A stretch of DNA of 64,000 nucleotides. Origin: Dichetophora obliterata. Its lineage: Eukaryota; Arthropoda; Insecta; Diptera; Sciomyzidae. Shown piece after piece: positions 42,901 through 52,115 of this stretch (the stretch's first letter is position 1; each line of letters begins with the position of its first letter). A program made the translations under genes and the position numbers. The DNA lies in NCBI GenBank assembly GCA_963920525.1, contig OY986437.1, positions 54,731,830 to 54,795,829 on the forward strand. Reading direction: 5' to 3'. The notes beneath the pieces are model-generated. The model worked only from the letters and a program-made list of their open reading frames with translations, searched no databases and was not told where the DNA came from.

Positions 42901-44536
42901 ATAACTATGCCCCGGTTTATACTCGTCAAGAGTTGATGGTCAACTCTTACCTTTGTGGATGAAAGACACAGACATCAACCTGTGAGAGAGGAGGTATTTC
43001 AAAAGGGAATAACAAAAGAATTTACAACTCTTGACGTGTGTAAACTGGGACTAGGGTTTAGGTTGTGAAAGATAGGTTTATATGGTTTAAAGGAGGTGGT
43101 GGGAATGAAAAAAACCACTTTGTCAAATATTTAATTAATGTCCTTTTTCTCTAACTATGCAGGTCCCAAGGAGTGCATTGAGGCTGCCAAACAACGAATT
43201 GCTGAAATAGTTGCCGATCTTGGAGCTCTTGTTACCATTGAGGTTGTCATTCCACAACGACTCCATCGCACTATAATGGGCTCGCGCGGCTCTAAAGTAC
43301 AACAAGTCACGTCGGAATTCGATGTACAAATAAAATTCCCCGATCGAGATGACACCGAACCCGTTGAAGTCATTTTTAACGGTGATACCAACGGCGACAC
43401 TGAAGCTGATGGCAATGGCACTTCCAATGCCAACAACGAAGAGCCCGTCCGTCATTGTGACATCATACGCATTACTGGTCGCATAGAAAAATGCGAAGCT
43501 GCTAAGCAGGCTCTAATCGATCTTATACCCATAACGGAAGATATCAATGTTCCTTACGATCTACATCGCACGATCATTGGTCCCAAGGGCACGAATGTGC
43601 GTAAATTTATGTCCACCTACGATGTACACATCGAATTGCCACCCAGTGAGACGAAGTCTGATGTCATAAAAGTCACTGGTACGCCTGCACACGTGGCCGA
43701 AGCCAGGGAAGCATTGCAGCAGATGATCGAAGATTATGAAGCTGATCGTGCGGATCGTGAATTGCGCAACTTTGTACTCCAAATTGACGTCGATCCCGAA
43801 TATCATTCGAAATTGATCGGACGTCGCGGCGCTGTCATTAACAAGCTACGCGCTGATCACGATGTTAACATTTCGCTGCCAAAACGTGATGAAGAAAATC
43901 AACGCATTATCACTATCACCGGATACCAGGCCAAGGCTGAGGCGGCTCGTGATGCCATCATGGAGATTGTTGGCGATCTACAAGACTTGCATCGTGATGT
44001 CATCGAGATAGATCCGCGCGTTCACTCGCATATTATTGGACATCGTGGGCGAACAATACGTAAGATCATTGAAGATTACAAGGTAATAACAAATGATAAG
44101 TTTTGATTAAATAGCAACATAATTGAGAAAAACTCGCTTTCAGGTCGACATAAAATTCCCTTCATCCGATGATACGCAAGCTAATTCCGATGCCATCACA
44201 ATAATTGGCAAAGAGGATGATGTCGAGAATGCTAAAGAGTATCTGCTCAACATGGCTGAAGATTATATACGCGATTTCCTAGAAGCTATGCCAGTCTCAC
44301 CACAACCACAAACTGTTGGCGCTTTCCTATCTGGATCTACCGGTGGGGGATCTACTGGCGAAAATGGTTTCATCATTAAAGATGCGCCCTGGGAGCGTGC
44401 CAACGACAAAGCAAATCTGCATAATTCTGCGCCAAATACTCAGTCGCAAGAGGACTTTCCAGACTTTGCTGCTGGTGGTGGTCTCGCAACATCCGCTGCT
44501 CAGCCTATGACATCCGCCTGGGGTCCTAAAAACTAA
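39930..44536 (+). CDS. Dp1: Vigilin / dodeca-satellite-binding protein 1, multi-KH protein (5 coding exons)
   Basis: Joined exons 39930-39960, 40025-40281, 40425-42729, 43163-44082 and 44144-44536 give 1301 residues, the size expected for fly Dp1 (human vigilin is similar). All introns have GT..AG ends and phases agree. After a disordered N-terminus with SYDDLFPALP (about 62-71), KH repeats follow at roughly 70-75 residue spacing. KH1 (about 115-165) is degenerate. GxxG loops lie near residues 184, 330, 399, 467, 538, 611, 684, 757, 903, 1003, 1083 and 1156. Near 257 (GPYN) and 830 (AKRG) the loop is imperfect. The tail is Gly/Ser/Ala-rich and ends SAWGPKN. Vigilins bind RNA and, in Drosophila, the C-rich strand of dodeca satellite, with roles in heterochromatin and translation at the ER. 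Function here is by homology. The gene looks intact. Confidence 0.95.
40025..40281 (+). CDS. Dp1: Dp1 coding exon 2 (N-terminal disordered region)
   Basis: It encodes residues 11-96, a region rich in Asn, Gln, Ser, Thr and Pro with the conserved-looking SYDDLFPALP. The acceptor is GATAATGTTTTAG. The exon ends ..KTQ at the donor GTAAGT (40282). Confidence 0.85.
40425..42729 (+). CDS. Dp1: Dp1 coding exon 3 (KH1-KH11)
   Basis: The main 2305-nt exon starts VLHVPCEERKST after the acceptor TTTACTTAAG and carries eleven KH repeats. Typical loops are VIGPKGSTI, VIGRKGANM, IIGKSGANV, IIGAKGEKI, VIGKGGANI and IIGKNGASI. It ends in a split glycine codon (AAAG|GTGAGC) in the repeat linker (KGP). Confidence 0.93.
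42730..43162 (+). other. Dp1: Dp1 intron 3, contains a small MITE
   Basis: The donor is GTGAGC at 42730 and the acceptor CTAACTATGCAG at 43151-43162. At 433 nt it is longer than the other coding-region introns (61-143 nt), and the excess is explained by the insert at 42910-43051. Confidence 0.8.
42910..43051. mobile_element. 142-bp MITE-like insert in Dp1 intron 3
   Basis: CCCCGGTTTATACTCGTCAA at 42910 pairs with the reversed right end TCCCAGTTTACACACGTCAA ending at 43051; both continue with GAGTTG. The inverted ends span about 26 bp with three to four mismatches. No target duplication was identified. Confidence 0.6.
43163..44082 (+). CDS. Dp1: Dp1 coding exon 4 (KH12-KH15)
   Basis: It encodes residues 865-1171. 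KH12 (IMGSRGSKV) is interrupted by an Asn/Gly/Asp/Thr-rich insertion (NGDTNGDTEADGNGTSNANN) between two of its strands. KH13 (IIGPKGTNV), KH14 (LIGRRGAVI) and the start of KH15 (IIGHRGRTI) follow. The donor is AAG|GTAATA. Confidence 0.93.
44144..44536 (+). CDS. Dp1: Dp1 coding exon 5 (end of KH15, C-terminal tail)
   Basis: It opens VDIKFPSSDD after the acceptor CGCTTTCAG and completes KH15. A 100-residue tail follows that is rich in Gly, Ser, Ala, Asn and Gln, with DAPWERANDKANL and EDFPDF patches, then a TAA stop at 44534-44536. Confidence 0.93.
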   Translation, partial: VDIKFPSSDDTQANSDAITIIGKEDDVENAKEYLLNMAEDYIRDFLEAMPVSPQPQTVGAFLSGSTGGGSTGENGFIIKDAPWERANDKANLHNSAPNTQSQEDFPDFAAGGGLATSAAQPMTSAWGPKN

Positions 44537-45700
44537 AATAATAAACATGCCTAAAGTAGGTGTCAAAGCTTAGGTTGTAGAGCACTAAACAAAAAAAAAA
44601 AAAACAAACAAAAAAAAACGATTAAAAGACAGTCTTTTTTGAAGCATTTATTTTAATGAAAATTGAAAAAATTGTCAACTAAATATGTACACTATTTGAC
44701 ACCCGATGATTTGCTCATTAATACTTGACACGACCGCATGTAAACACAGGTTAGCGCAGCAAGCCAATCTTAAAGCCAACTAAAATATAAAATAACGACA
44801 ACTTTTTTGTAACAGTTAATGTTAATTAGTTTAAAGCAACCGTTTAATTTTTAATTGTAACTTCATGATTTTTTATACATTTTTATTTAAAAAGCAAATC
44901 ACACAATTAATAAGTTAGCAAAGTGAAATCGGTTGTTTTCATGCAAGTAATTCTTCAACTGCTTGAATATTAATATTTCACTTGAAACAGTTTCCATAGA
45001 TACTAACATTTTTAGCAGATACCTTGGAAAGGTCTTAAAAAGTGCAGTTTTCTTTCTTAATGCTTCTCTTTATGTAAGCATAAACAAATACAAATAGGAA
45101 TTCACAAATATTTTCATGTTAAATGTTCTAAATTTTCTTTTTAAATTTATACAATTTTTGTTTAAATTTTTGAAAAGTTATCGTATAGATTAGGCATAAT
45201 TTCTTAACATATATAAATGAAATATATATATATATTATACTTTTTTATAGCATGTATATATGTATATGCATATATGTTCAATTTAAAATCAAGCAAAATT
45301 TGGCACAGTATAATAAAAAAAAGTGTAATTTAAAATGTTGTCCCTTCAATTAATTACTGAAATTATAATGCAGATTTCTTTTGATTTGTGTTAAATACTT
45401 TTTATTAAAAACAAAAACACTAAAACTATGCGTTTTTCTCTTGTGCAATTTTCCGGTTTATTATGTTTAATCGTTTAATTTTTTTCATACAATTATATAT
45501 ACATATATTTTTGATTGATAAACAATTTAATTAATTATAATGAATAAAAAACTACGAAACATTTTTACAATATTTATATATAAATATATAATTCAAAGAA
45601 GATTTAAAAAAAAGAAATTTATATACTACGTTTAAAATGATAATAAAATTAAGTTTAAACAAAATCAATAAAACACATTAAAAAATAAAATAATGTGTTT
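44537..45700 (+). other. Dp1: Probable Dp1 3' untranslated region
   Basis: An AT-rich stretch without transposon signatures follows the stop. Candidate polyadenylation signals AATAAA lie at 45312-45317 and 45543-45548, with earlier AATAATAAAC at 44536. The true end cannot be fixed by sequence; 45.3-45.7 kb is the likeliest range. Confidence 0.45.
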
Positions 45701-45766
45701 TTGTTTTCGTAATTTTGTTGCGGTGTGAGATTGTGTTGAAATGGAAGAAAGTAATTGTTGTGTTAT

Positions 45767-46270
45767 AACTAGTGTCCGACCGAATATTCGGTTTCGGTTA
45801 CGGCCATATTGAGGCCGAACTAAAAACTTTTGATAAAAACTTCTTGCATCGGTCATTTAATTCAAATATAAAAATATATACAATGCATTGTACAAAACAA
45901 GAATTTTGAATTCGTCTATAATTTGATTTCTCGAGTTGATGCAAAACATTTTAGTAAATTTTATCCGTTCGATACTATCATTTTCGATTTTATCATCTCT
46001 ATTGCAATTAGTATTAAAGTTTTATAGGTACTGACGCCAACAATTGATAACTAAACCTCCGAACGAATTCTGTGTTTGTGGAATAAATGAATAGAAGACA
46101 AAATATTTAAATTTTTATAGTACTAAACCTTTGTTTCCTTTTAATAAAAAAGAATTATTTGTAAAAACTTAAATTTTCATATTAATAACCAGTTTCGGTT
46201 TTGGCCGAATATTATAAAATAGCCGAATATTCGGTTTCTGCCAAAATTCCGGTTTCGGTCGGACACTAGT
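45767..46270. mobile_element. MITE with ACTAGTGTCCGACCGA ends, TA-flanked
   Basis: AACTAGTGTCCGACCGAA at the left and its reverse complement at the right (TCGGTCGGACACTAGT) are exact inverted ends. TA flanks both (45765-45766, 46271-46272). Subterminal parts carry repeated TTCGG/CCGAA words. A fragment of the same family lies at about 23615-23655. There is no ORF. Confidence 0.68.
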
Positions 46271-46997
46271 TACTTGAGAATTTAAGTTTACTTTAAATAT
46301 AAAAAACATATGGGCATTTCCAAACTGGCTTTACGTAATATTAAGTAAAAACAATGACAACAATAGACCCTAAGGATTTAGAGAAATAAGCAAAAATATG
46401 TGCTGGCGTTCCGTTACAAAAAACGGATTTTTGACTTGGATTACAAAATTTGAAAAAACTGGGTTTGTTCAGCGTGCGCATACGTCTGCAATATTGCAGC
46501 AGTACTAAAGCATAACGTTCTATGTAGAAATTGTATTGTCCACTGCGGTAATTAACAAAAAAACTCCAATATCTTGCAAATATTCGGTTGTTCTGTTTTA
46601 CTTCACATTAGGGGTATTCACGATTCAGTGCACATGCCTGTGCAGTTGAGGACTTGAGGATTTGTGCAGTTGTGTAGTTAGATTTTCGTGAACACACCAC
46701 TATCACTTTTTCAAAGCTGTCAAAATTTGTCAATGCACACCATAGAAATAAAAGATAAGATCATAGAAATAAAATATAAGGAAGTGGTGTTACCCTCACA
46801 TACAGTGTATGTGTACTGCGGTATGTTTCGTGAATTGACACTTAGTTTTGACGAATAGTTTTTTGACATTTGGATCGTTCTGTCCGTCGAAGTATTAGAT
46901 AAAAAAATTACTTATATTAAATGCTTAATTAAAAGCTATTTTTATTGATAATTTCAGTGAGATTAGTAAAGTTTATGATATAAACAACTATACAAAC

Positions 46998-47065
46998 ATG
47001 CGTTGTGCTGTAAAAAACTGTTCAAGTAGTCAAAACTTGAAGAATTATGTGGTTTCCTTCCATAA
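46998..47065 (+). pseudogene. THAP-domain first exon, copy 1
   Basis: ATG opens MRCAVKNCSSSQNLKNYVVS then FH(K), with the C-x4-C start and SFH of a THAP zinc finger (usual continuation C-x2-H about 40 residues on). It stops at a perfect donor GTAAGT (47066). The exon is 68 nt, phase 2. The following exon that would carry the rest of the finger was not found, so the gene is incomplete. THAP fingers form the DNA-binding domain of P-element transposases. Confidence 0.65.
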
Positions 47066-47530
47066 GTAAGTATATGAACACCAGTTGGATTTTTTAAACG
47101 GAACAACGTTATTTATAATTTATTGTGTTTAAAAAAGTTATTTAAAGTGAAAATTTGTGTATTTCTAATTGAAAATAAGTGAAAAAAAGCAAACTGGAGT
47201 ACGTTGTTTCCGCGCCAATTTTAAGGGATTGAAATGTCAAAGTGTTTCAGGGGCGTATTCAATTTACATATTTCCACACATTTAAGGGCGCTCGTGTTTT
47301 CAGTGAAAAAATTTTGGTCACAAGTGCAGTTTATGGCCCACGCGTTAATAATTTTTTTCTAATTTTTATTAAAGGTACTTGGGTCTCCTTAGTCCATATT
47401 TTACTTCTTTGACCAAAGCAAATAAATTTTCGTGTTTTGTTTTTTTTTTCATAAACGTCAAACCTATGTCGTAGCTGTGTTTAATAAGGTATACTCAAAG
47501 AAGTAAAATATAAGGAAATGGTGTTGCTTA

Positions 47531-48547
47531 AGGCTTGATTACCCAATCGTAACGTGAGGTGGCGCAGCGGGATGTAGCGTAGTGCGACGTTGCCTCGAGG
47601 ATAAGCTATTACCGAAATCGTAATCCAACGTAGTGCAGGCGCCGTAGTGCAGGGCACTTATTTTATTCTAGTAGGCTTATTTACTTCTCCTCGTCAATGA
47701 AAGATTGCATTCTTTCTTATATAGCATTAAAATTTACAATAATGTGAAGTTAAACAAATTTTTTCGCTTGTAACACAGCTGTCGAACTGTCAAAAATCGT
47801 AACGTCGCGTAGAAATCTATTTTCTACAGACTTCTACGCTGCGTCACGCCAAGTTACGATTTCGGTAACGACTTGTACACATTTATCATTTAACAGTCAA
47901 ACCTAAATCAGCGCGGAAGCGTTTTTTATCTGTCAAAAATTTCTCATGCCCATACGATTTATATGAAGCAAACCATAATAACGCGGCGGCAACGCTCAGC
48001 AGTTGGAAAATCCAATTTTGACAGAGCGTTAGAAAGTAAAGTTGGCTGCAGAAAACGATGAAATTGTAATTTCTGCGAAAAATTTGTCATTCATCACTAT
48101 GCTTGCATTCAGTGGAGTCAACAGCTGGTAACTGTTAGGTTAAAATACACTGAATGGTACAATTATGGGAACCGTTGTAATTAAATTATCTACTGATTAT
48201 TAACTATTACTACTATATATTTACTTTTCTGACTAAGAGTAAAAACATATTAAGAGAAAAACATCGCTCACTAAGGTATCGCCACCATAACAGCTCACAA
48301 GTGTTAGCTGAATTTCCACTGAATGCGGCTTTTATGCCAAACTTTTTTTGACAACATCTGACATAACGCCGCCGCTCTTATTTAGGGATGAAAATTCAGC
48401 GTTAGCGGAAAGCGGCTGGCAACGCACCGCTCAACGCTCTTATTTAGGTTTCACAGAGCAAACCAGATTTTAGCAGATTTTAACAGATTTTAGCTTGACA
48501 ATTGGCAACGTCGCGCTACGTTACCTTACGCTTGGGTAATCCAGCCT
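47531..48547. mobile_element. PIF/Harbinger-type MITE with TTA duplication
   Basis: AGGCTTGATTACCCAATCGT at the left and, reversed, AGGCTGGATTACCCAAGCGT at the right are inverted. TTA is present outside both ends (47528-47530 and 48548-48550). Excising it rejoins GGTGTTGCTTA with CACATACACTG, as in the uninterrupted relative at 46.78 kb. The inner arms continue to pair (GTAACGTGAGG.GCGCAGCG region against AACGTCGCGCTACGTTACC). It hosts the element at 47894-48456. Confidence 0.78.
47894..48456. mobile_element. MITE nested at the deepest level
   Basis: CAGTCAAACCTAAATCAGCG and, reversed, CTGTGAAACCTAAATAAGAG are inverted ends. The interior matches, in inverse orientation, the SINE-interrupted MITE at 35538-36353, including CTGAATGCGG, CAACAGCTG..TGTT and GCCGCCGCTCTTATTTAGGG. 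No clear flanking duplication. Confidence 0.65.
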
Positions 48548-48733
48548 TTACACATACACTGTACGTGAACTGTCGCACCATTCGTTAATTGTGCGAGCGA
48601 GAAAGAGTGTGTTTTTGATATTTTTGAGAACCCTGGCATCTGATTGGAAGACTCCTCAGCAAAATAGTTGAAAATAATTTAATTTTAAAAAGCAACAAAA
48701 TTAAAGAAAAAAAACCACTAAAACAAATGCAAT

Positions 48734-48801
48734 ATGAGTTGTGCGGTTAAGAATTGTAATAGTTCCCGAAAACTTAAAAACAATGCGCATTCGTTCCACA
48801 G
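48734..48801 (+). pseudogene. THAP-domain first exon, copy 2
   Basis: It encodes MSCAVKNCNSSRKLKNNAHS then FHR and ends at the donor GTAAAT (48802). It has exactly the same 68-nt length and phase as copy 1, with 13 of 22 residues identical, including both cysteines, NC, LKN and SFH. Start, length and donor are conserved while flanks differ, which supports a real ancestral exon. No downstream exon with the remaining THAP residues was found. Confidence 0.65.
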
Positions 48802-49975
48802 GTAAATGTGTCCATACGGTTTAAATTCTTTTAACAAAAGTGCTTTATTTAGTTTCTAACGATATTTTTTAACTTATTTGTTTTAGAAATGTATATATTT
48901 CTTATTAAAATTGGTTTAAAAATGCAATTTAGACCCCGTTGATTTTCCGCCAGTTTGATCAAACCACATCTGTCAAAACACAAACACTGCTTCAGGGGCG
49001 CAGTCATTTTTCGCAGTTGAATACATGTTTGGGCGCTCTTGTTTTCAACATAGTGAATCAGATTTAGTACCTGTTTGTTAAATTTTTCTGATTTTTACAC
49101 AACAACTAGGCAGAAACACCCAAAAAAATAAGGATTTAAAAAATTATCCTAATATAATTTGTAATTAAAGTTGAAGTTTAGAATTTATAGGCCTTCAAAT
49201 ATAGAAAAATTACCTAAAAATCTTGCAGTTTTTCTAGTTTTTCAACAAAACTAAGCTTTATGGGTATTGAAACAAAGGTAATGTGCGTATCTTTTCAACG
49301 AGGTGTCAAATTTAGAATTCCATAAGAATTCATTAAGATATAATTTTTTATAAGTAGAATTTGTCTGAAAGACTAGTGGTTTCTCTTTTACGAAAGCAAT
49401 ACATTAAAAAGAGAATTATTATAAAGATAACTACATTCAGAACTGCTGTAGACAGAGAAGCCTGTGTGGTACTTACTGAGGTTTGTAAACCCTAAGCAGC
49501 ATCCGAAGGCCTCCTTTTGATACATTTATTTTTTTTTTATTAAATTTGGAAAAACCTCGCGATTTTAAGTAAAAAAAGGGTTGTATCTTAAATGCATGTA
49601 TTTTTATGTTTGATATCTTGTTGAATAGATACTTGTATTATCTCTCTTTTGATACCCATAAAGTTTAGTTTTGTTGGATAACTTAAAAAATCAGCTAAAT
49701 TTTTAGTCCACTTTTTCCAATGTTGGATGCCTATAACTTCTAAGCCAAATGCGAGCGATCAAAATATTTTTTAAATAATTAGAGTTGTTGCTATTCTTGA
49801 AATGTTTCTAAAATTTTAACGCATAAGAACAAACTTTAACAGTTTGGGCCTTCTTTTACGATACAACCGAATACGGCCCTTTGTGATTGTTTCTGTATTT
49901 GTGTGAACCAACACCAATATAAAAAATACCACACTTTTCTGCTATTACACCACTTCCTTATATTTTACTTCTTTG

Positions 49976-50940
49976 GATAAGATAGTGGTGTTATACTCAC
50001 ACACACTATACGTGTGTAGAAGGAATTTTCGTCGCTGAGGAAGCGAGATAGAGCGTCGTTTTTGACATAAGCCCTTCACGAACTAAAAAAAATTTGTTGC
50101 CCGCCATTTTTGAGGAAGAGCATCTGTCAAAACGCAAGTTCTGCTTCATGAGCGCATTCATTATTTAGGGTGGCAAGGGCCTTAATTTTTTTTCATATTG
50201 GGATAAGCTTTAATAGTTGTTTATTTGTTTACAATTTCTTTGAAAACTTGACATGAAATTAAAGTGGATTAGCGACCTAAGGTTACAAGCTATAACTAGG
50301 TATTTTTATATAAAAAAAACTAATTAAAAGCCGACAGTTCGGAAAAACTAGACAAAAATATTTATTTTAAAAGAGTTTAATTTGGTATGTATTTTAGTTG
50401 TTTAGTTTTTGTGTTATTTCAATATCAATTAAATAGTTTATAAAAAATGGTTTTTTATAAAAAAAAATTTAATTAGTTTTTTAAAAAACTAATTAAAAGC
50501 CGACAGTTCGGAAAAACTAGACAAAAATATTTATTTTAAAAGAGTTTAATTTGATATGTATTCTAGTTGTTTAGTTTTTGTGTTATTTCAATATCAATTA
50601 AATAGTTTATAAAAAATGGTTTTTTGAAATGAATTTTTAAAAAATCATTAAAAGTAACTTTTGTCGTTTCAGTCTTATTCTGAGTTCATGTCTTTTACTT
50701 TAGTTTAGCAATGCTTTTCTCTGTAAAAAAATTGGTAAGGCAACATATTATATAACGGTGCTATATAAAAATTGCATAGTAAGCATACAACTAAAAATAA
50801 AAAATAATTTACGCCTTTATTTACTAAATAATTGAATGCGGCCCTGTTTGAATGTTTTTGTGTTTGTGTCAACTTCACTGTTCTTGTAAAATACTTAATT
50901 TCACTTCAACTACACCGCTTCCTTATATTTTACTTCTATG
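49976..50940 (+). repeat. Third, exonless part of the THAP-element family
   Basis: ATAAGATAGTGGTGTTATAC then CACACACTATACGTGTGT parallels the left ends of the two copies before it. CATCTGTCAAAACGCAAG and CTTCATGAGCGCATTCATT parallel their inner parts, but no THAP exon is present. A direct duplication of about 190 bp lies at 50325-50430 and 50490-50620 (AAAGCCGACAGTTCGGAAAA; GTTTAGTTTTTGTGTTATTT). Confidence 0.6.
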
Positions 50941-51318
50941 ATGCACACAAGTGCACAACTGCTTAAGTTCAAGTGCTCAAGTTTTAGGCTGCAGTAGAAA
51001 AGCACTTGTGCAGATGTATGACGTACGTATATTTTGTTTTTGTAAAGTGCACAAGTCCTCAACTGCACAGGCAAGTGCACTGAATCGTGAATACCCCTAA
51101 TGTCAAATCATCGCAAGAGAGTTGCAGTGCAGAAAAGCAGTAGCGATTAGAGAGTCCAATCTCAGAAGATTTTGTCGATACCGGGACTACTTCGGGATTG
51201 CAAACTTTAAGAAGTTAATAACTCGAAACTTTTTTAATACAATTTTTTATTATTTATTATTTGAAACTAAAAAAATTTAAATCAATTCATTTATAAAGCA
51301 ACAAAAACGAAACACATT

Positions 51319-51751
51319 AAGGGTATTCACAATTGCGTTGTTTTCAGTGTAGTTTAAAAACCCCGTGGTAATGATACCACACTTTACCGAGCGGTTTTTA
51401 TATTTTTTGTAGTCTTACATGAAATCTCTAAAAAACAAAAGTGTGGTAATTTTAAGTAGCCCAATGATATGTTTAACGAACGTGGTTTTTAAAGTTCCAT
51501 AAACAACTGAACGGTTGCCAGTTATTTTCTAAATGCAAAAATGGAAGTAGCTCAAAGTGCAAGTTAAACTTTTTATGCTATATATTAATAAATATATCAA
51601 ATTGGATAGTTAATTTATTTGCATAGTAACAAAAAGCTATAGTGGGAGGTTCCCAACCACAAATTCTTTTTTAAGGGGTGGTCATAATTGTGATTTTCAA
51701 CTATGGCAAAAAAACATAATATCATTATACCACACAATTGTGAATACCCTT
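51319..51751. mobile_element. MITE with AAGGGTATTCACAATTG ends
   Basis: AAGGGTATTCACAATTG at the left and CAATTGTGAATACCCTT at the right are perfect 17-bp inverted ends. The interior has GTGGTA(A)TGATACCAC-like palindromes and no ORF. The terminus is related to that of the MITE at 46611. Confidence 0.72.
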
Positions 51752-51804
51752 ATTGTTAATAAACACAAAAAACTTAAATAATATTAATGACTAGCAAATT
51801 GTAT

Positions 51805-52115
51805 TAACCCTTTCAGTGGATTTGTCCAATATATTGGACACGCCAGAGAGTAAATTTTACCTGTATTTATTTTGCAAAGCTTTTTTTAAAATTAAATCGT
51901 TTGGTTCTATTAAAAAAAGATGAACCTACATGATAAAAATAAATTTAGATATATATTTGACGTCAAAGTCAGTTGGATTTTAAATTTTGTGCCGAAGAAA
52001 AACAAAAAAAAATTTTCGGGCTATTTTATAAGAAAAAATCAACCGGGCAAAAATTTTATCCTTTTATGGCTTTAATGATAAGAATATTAAGAGGATTTAA
52101 AAAATAAAGATCAAA
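51805..52115. repeat. Truncated relative of the 25458-25939 element
   Basis: It begins TTAACCCTTTCAGTG and shares ACATGATAAAAATAA, GTCAGTTGGATTTT, TTTGTGCCGAAGAAAA and AGAATATTAAGAGG(A/G)TTTAAAAAATAAAGAT with the 25.5-kb copy in the same orientation. The far terminus with AAAGGGTTTAA is absent. Confidence 0.65.

Larger units (their letters stand above)
47496..49975 (+). mobile_element. Second THAP-carrying P-like copy nested in the first
   Basis: CAAAGAAGTAAAATATAAGG at 47496 and its exact reverse complement ending 49975 (CCTTATATTTTACTTCTTTG) are inverted ends of the same family as the outer element. The inner sequence parallels the outer copy: GGTGTT..ACACATACACTGTACGTG, the THAP exon, then CTTCAGGGGCG and GGGCGCTC. 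An 8-bp duplication could not be matched (GGTATACT against GATAAGAT), so the boundaries may have been altered. A Harbinger-type MITE splits its left end. Confidence 0.6.
46741..50940 (+). mobile_element. P-superfamily-like element with THAP exon and perfect 8-bp duplication
   Basis: ATGCACAC occurs directly on both sides (46733-46740 and 50941-50948). The left end starts CATAGAAATAAAA, with an internal repetition before AATATAAGGAAGTGGTGTT. The right end reversed is CATAGAAGTAAAATATAAGG then AAGCGGTGT. Inverted ends, an 8-bp duplication and a THAP-type first exon at 46998-47065 together point to the P superfamily. The interior is occupied by a related copy at about 47496-49975 and further family sequence at 49976-50940. 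No transposase core was recognised. Confidence 0.75.
46611..51098. mobile_element. Outermost MITE of a five-level nest
   Basis: GGGGTATTCACGATTCAGTG at 46611 and its exact reverse complement ending at 51098 are inverted, and similarity continues as CACNTGCCTGTGCAGTTGAG. The ends are flanked by TA on both sides. About 280 bp of its own sequence remain; the rest is the insertion at 46741-50940. The MITE at 51319-51751 has related termini (GGGTATTCACAATTG). Confidence 0.75.

Noticed and set aside
40707..43806. Minus-strand ORFs of up to 150 codons across Dp1
   Set aside because: They are shadows of the conserved vigilin exons on the opposite strand.
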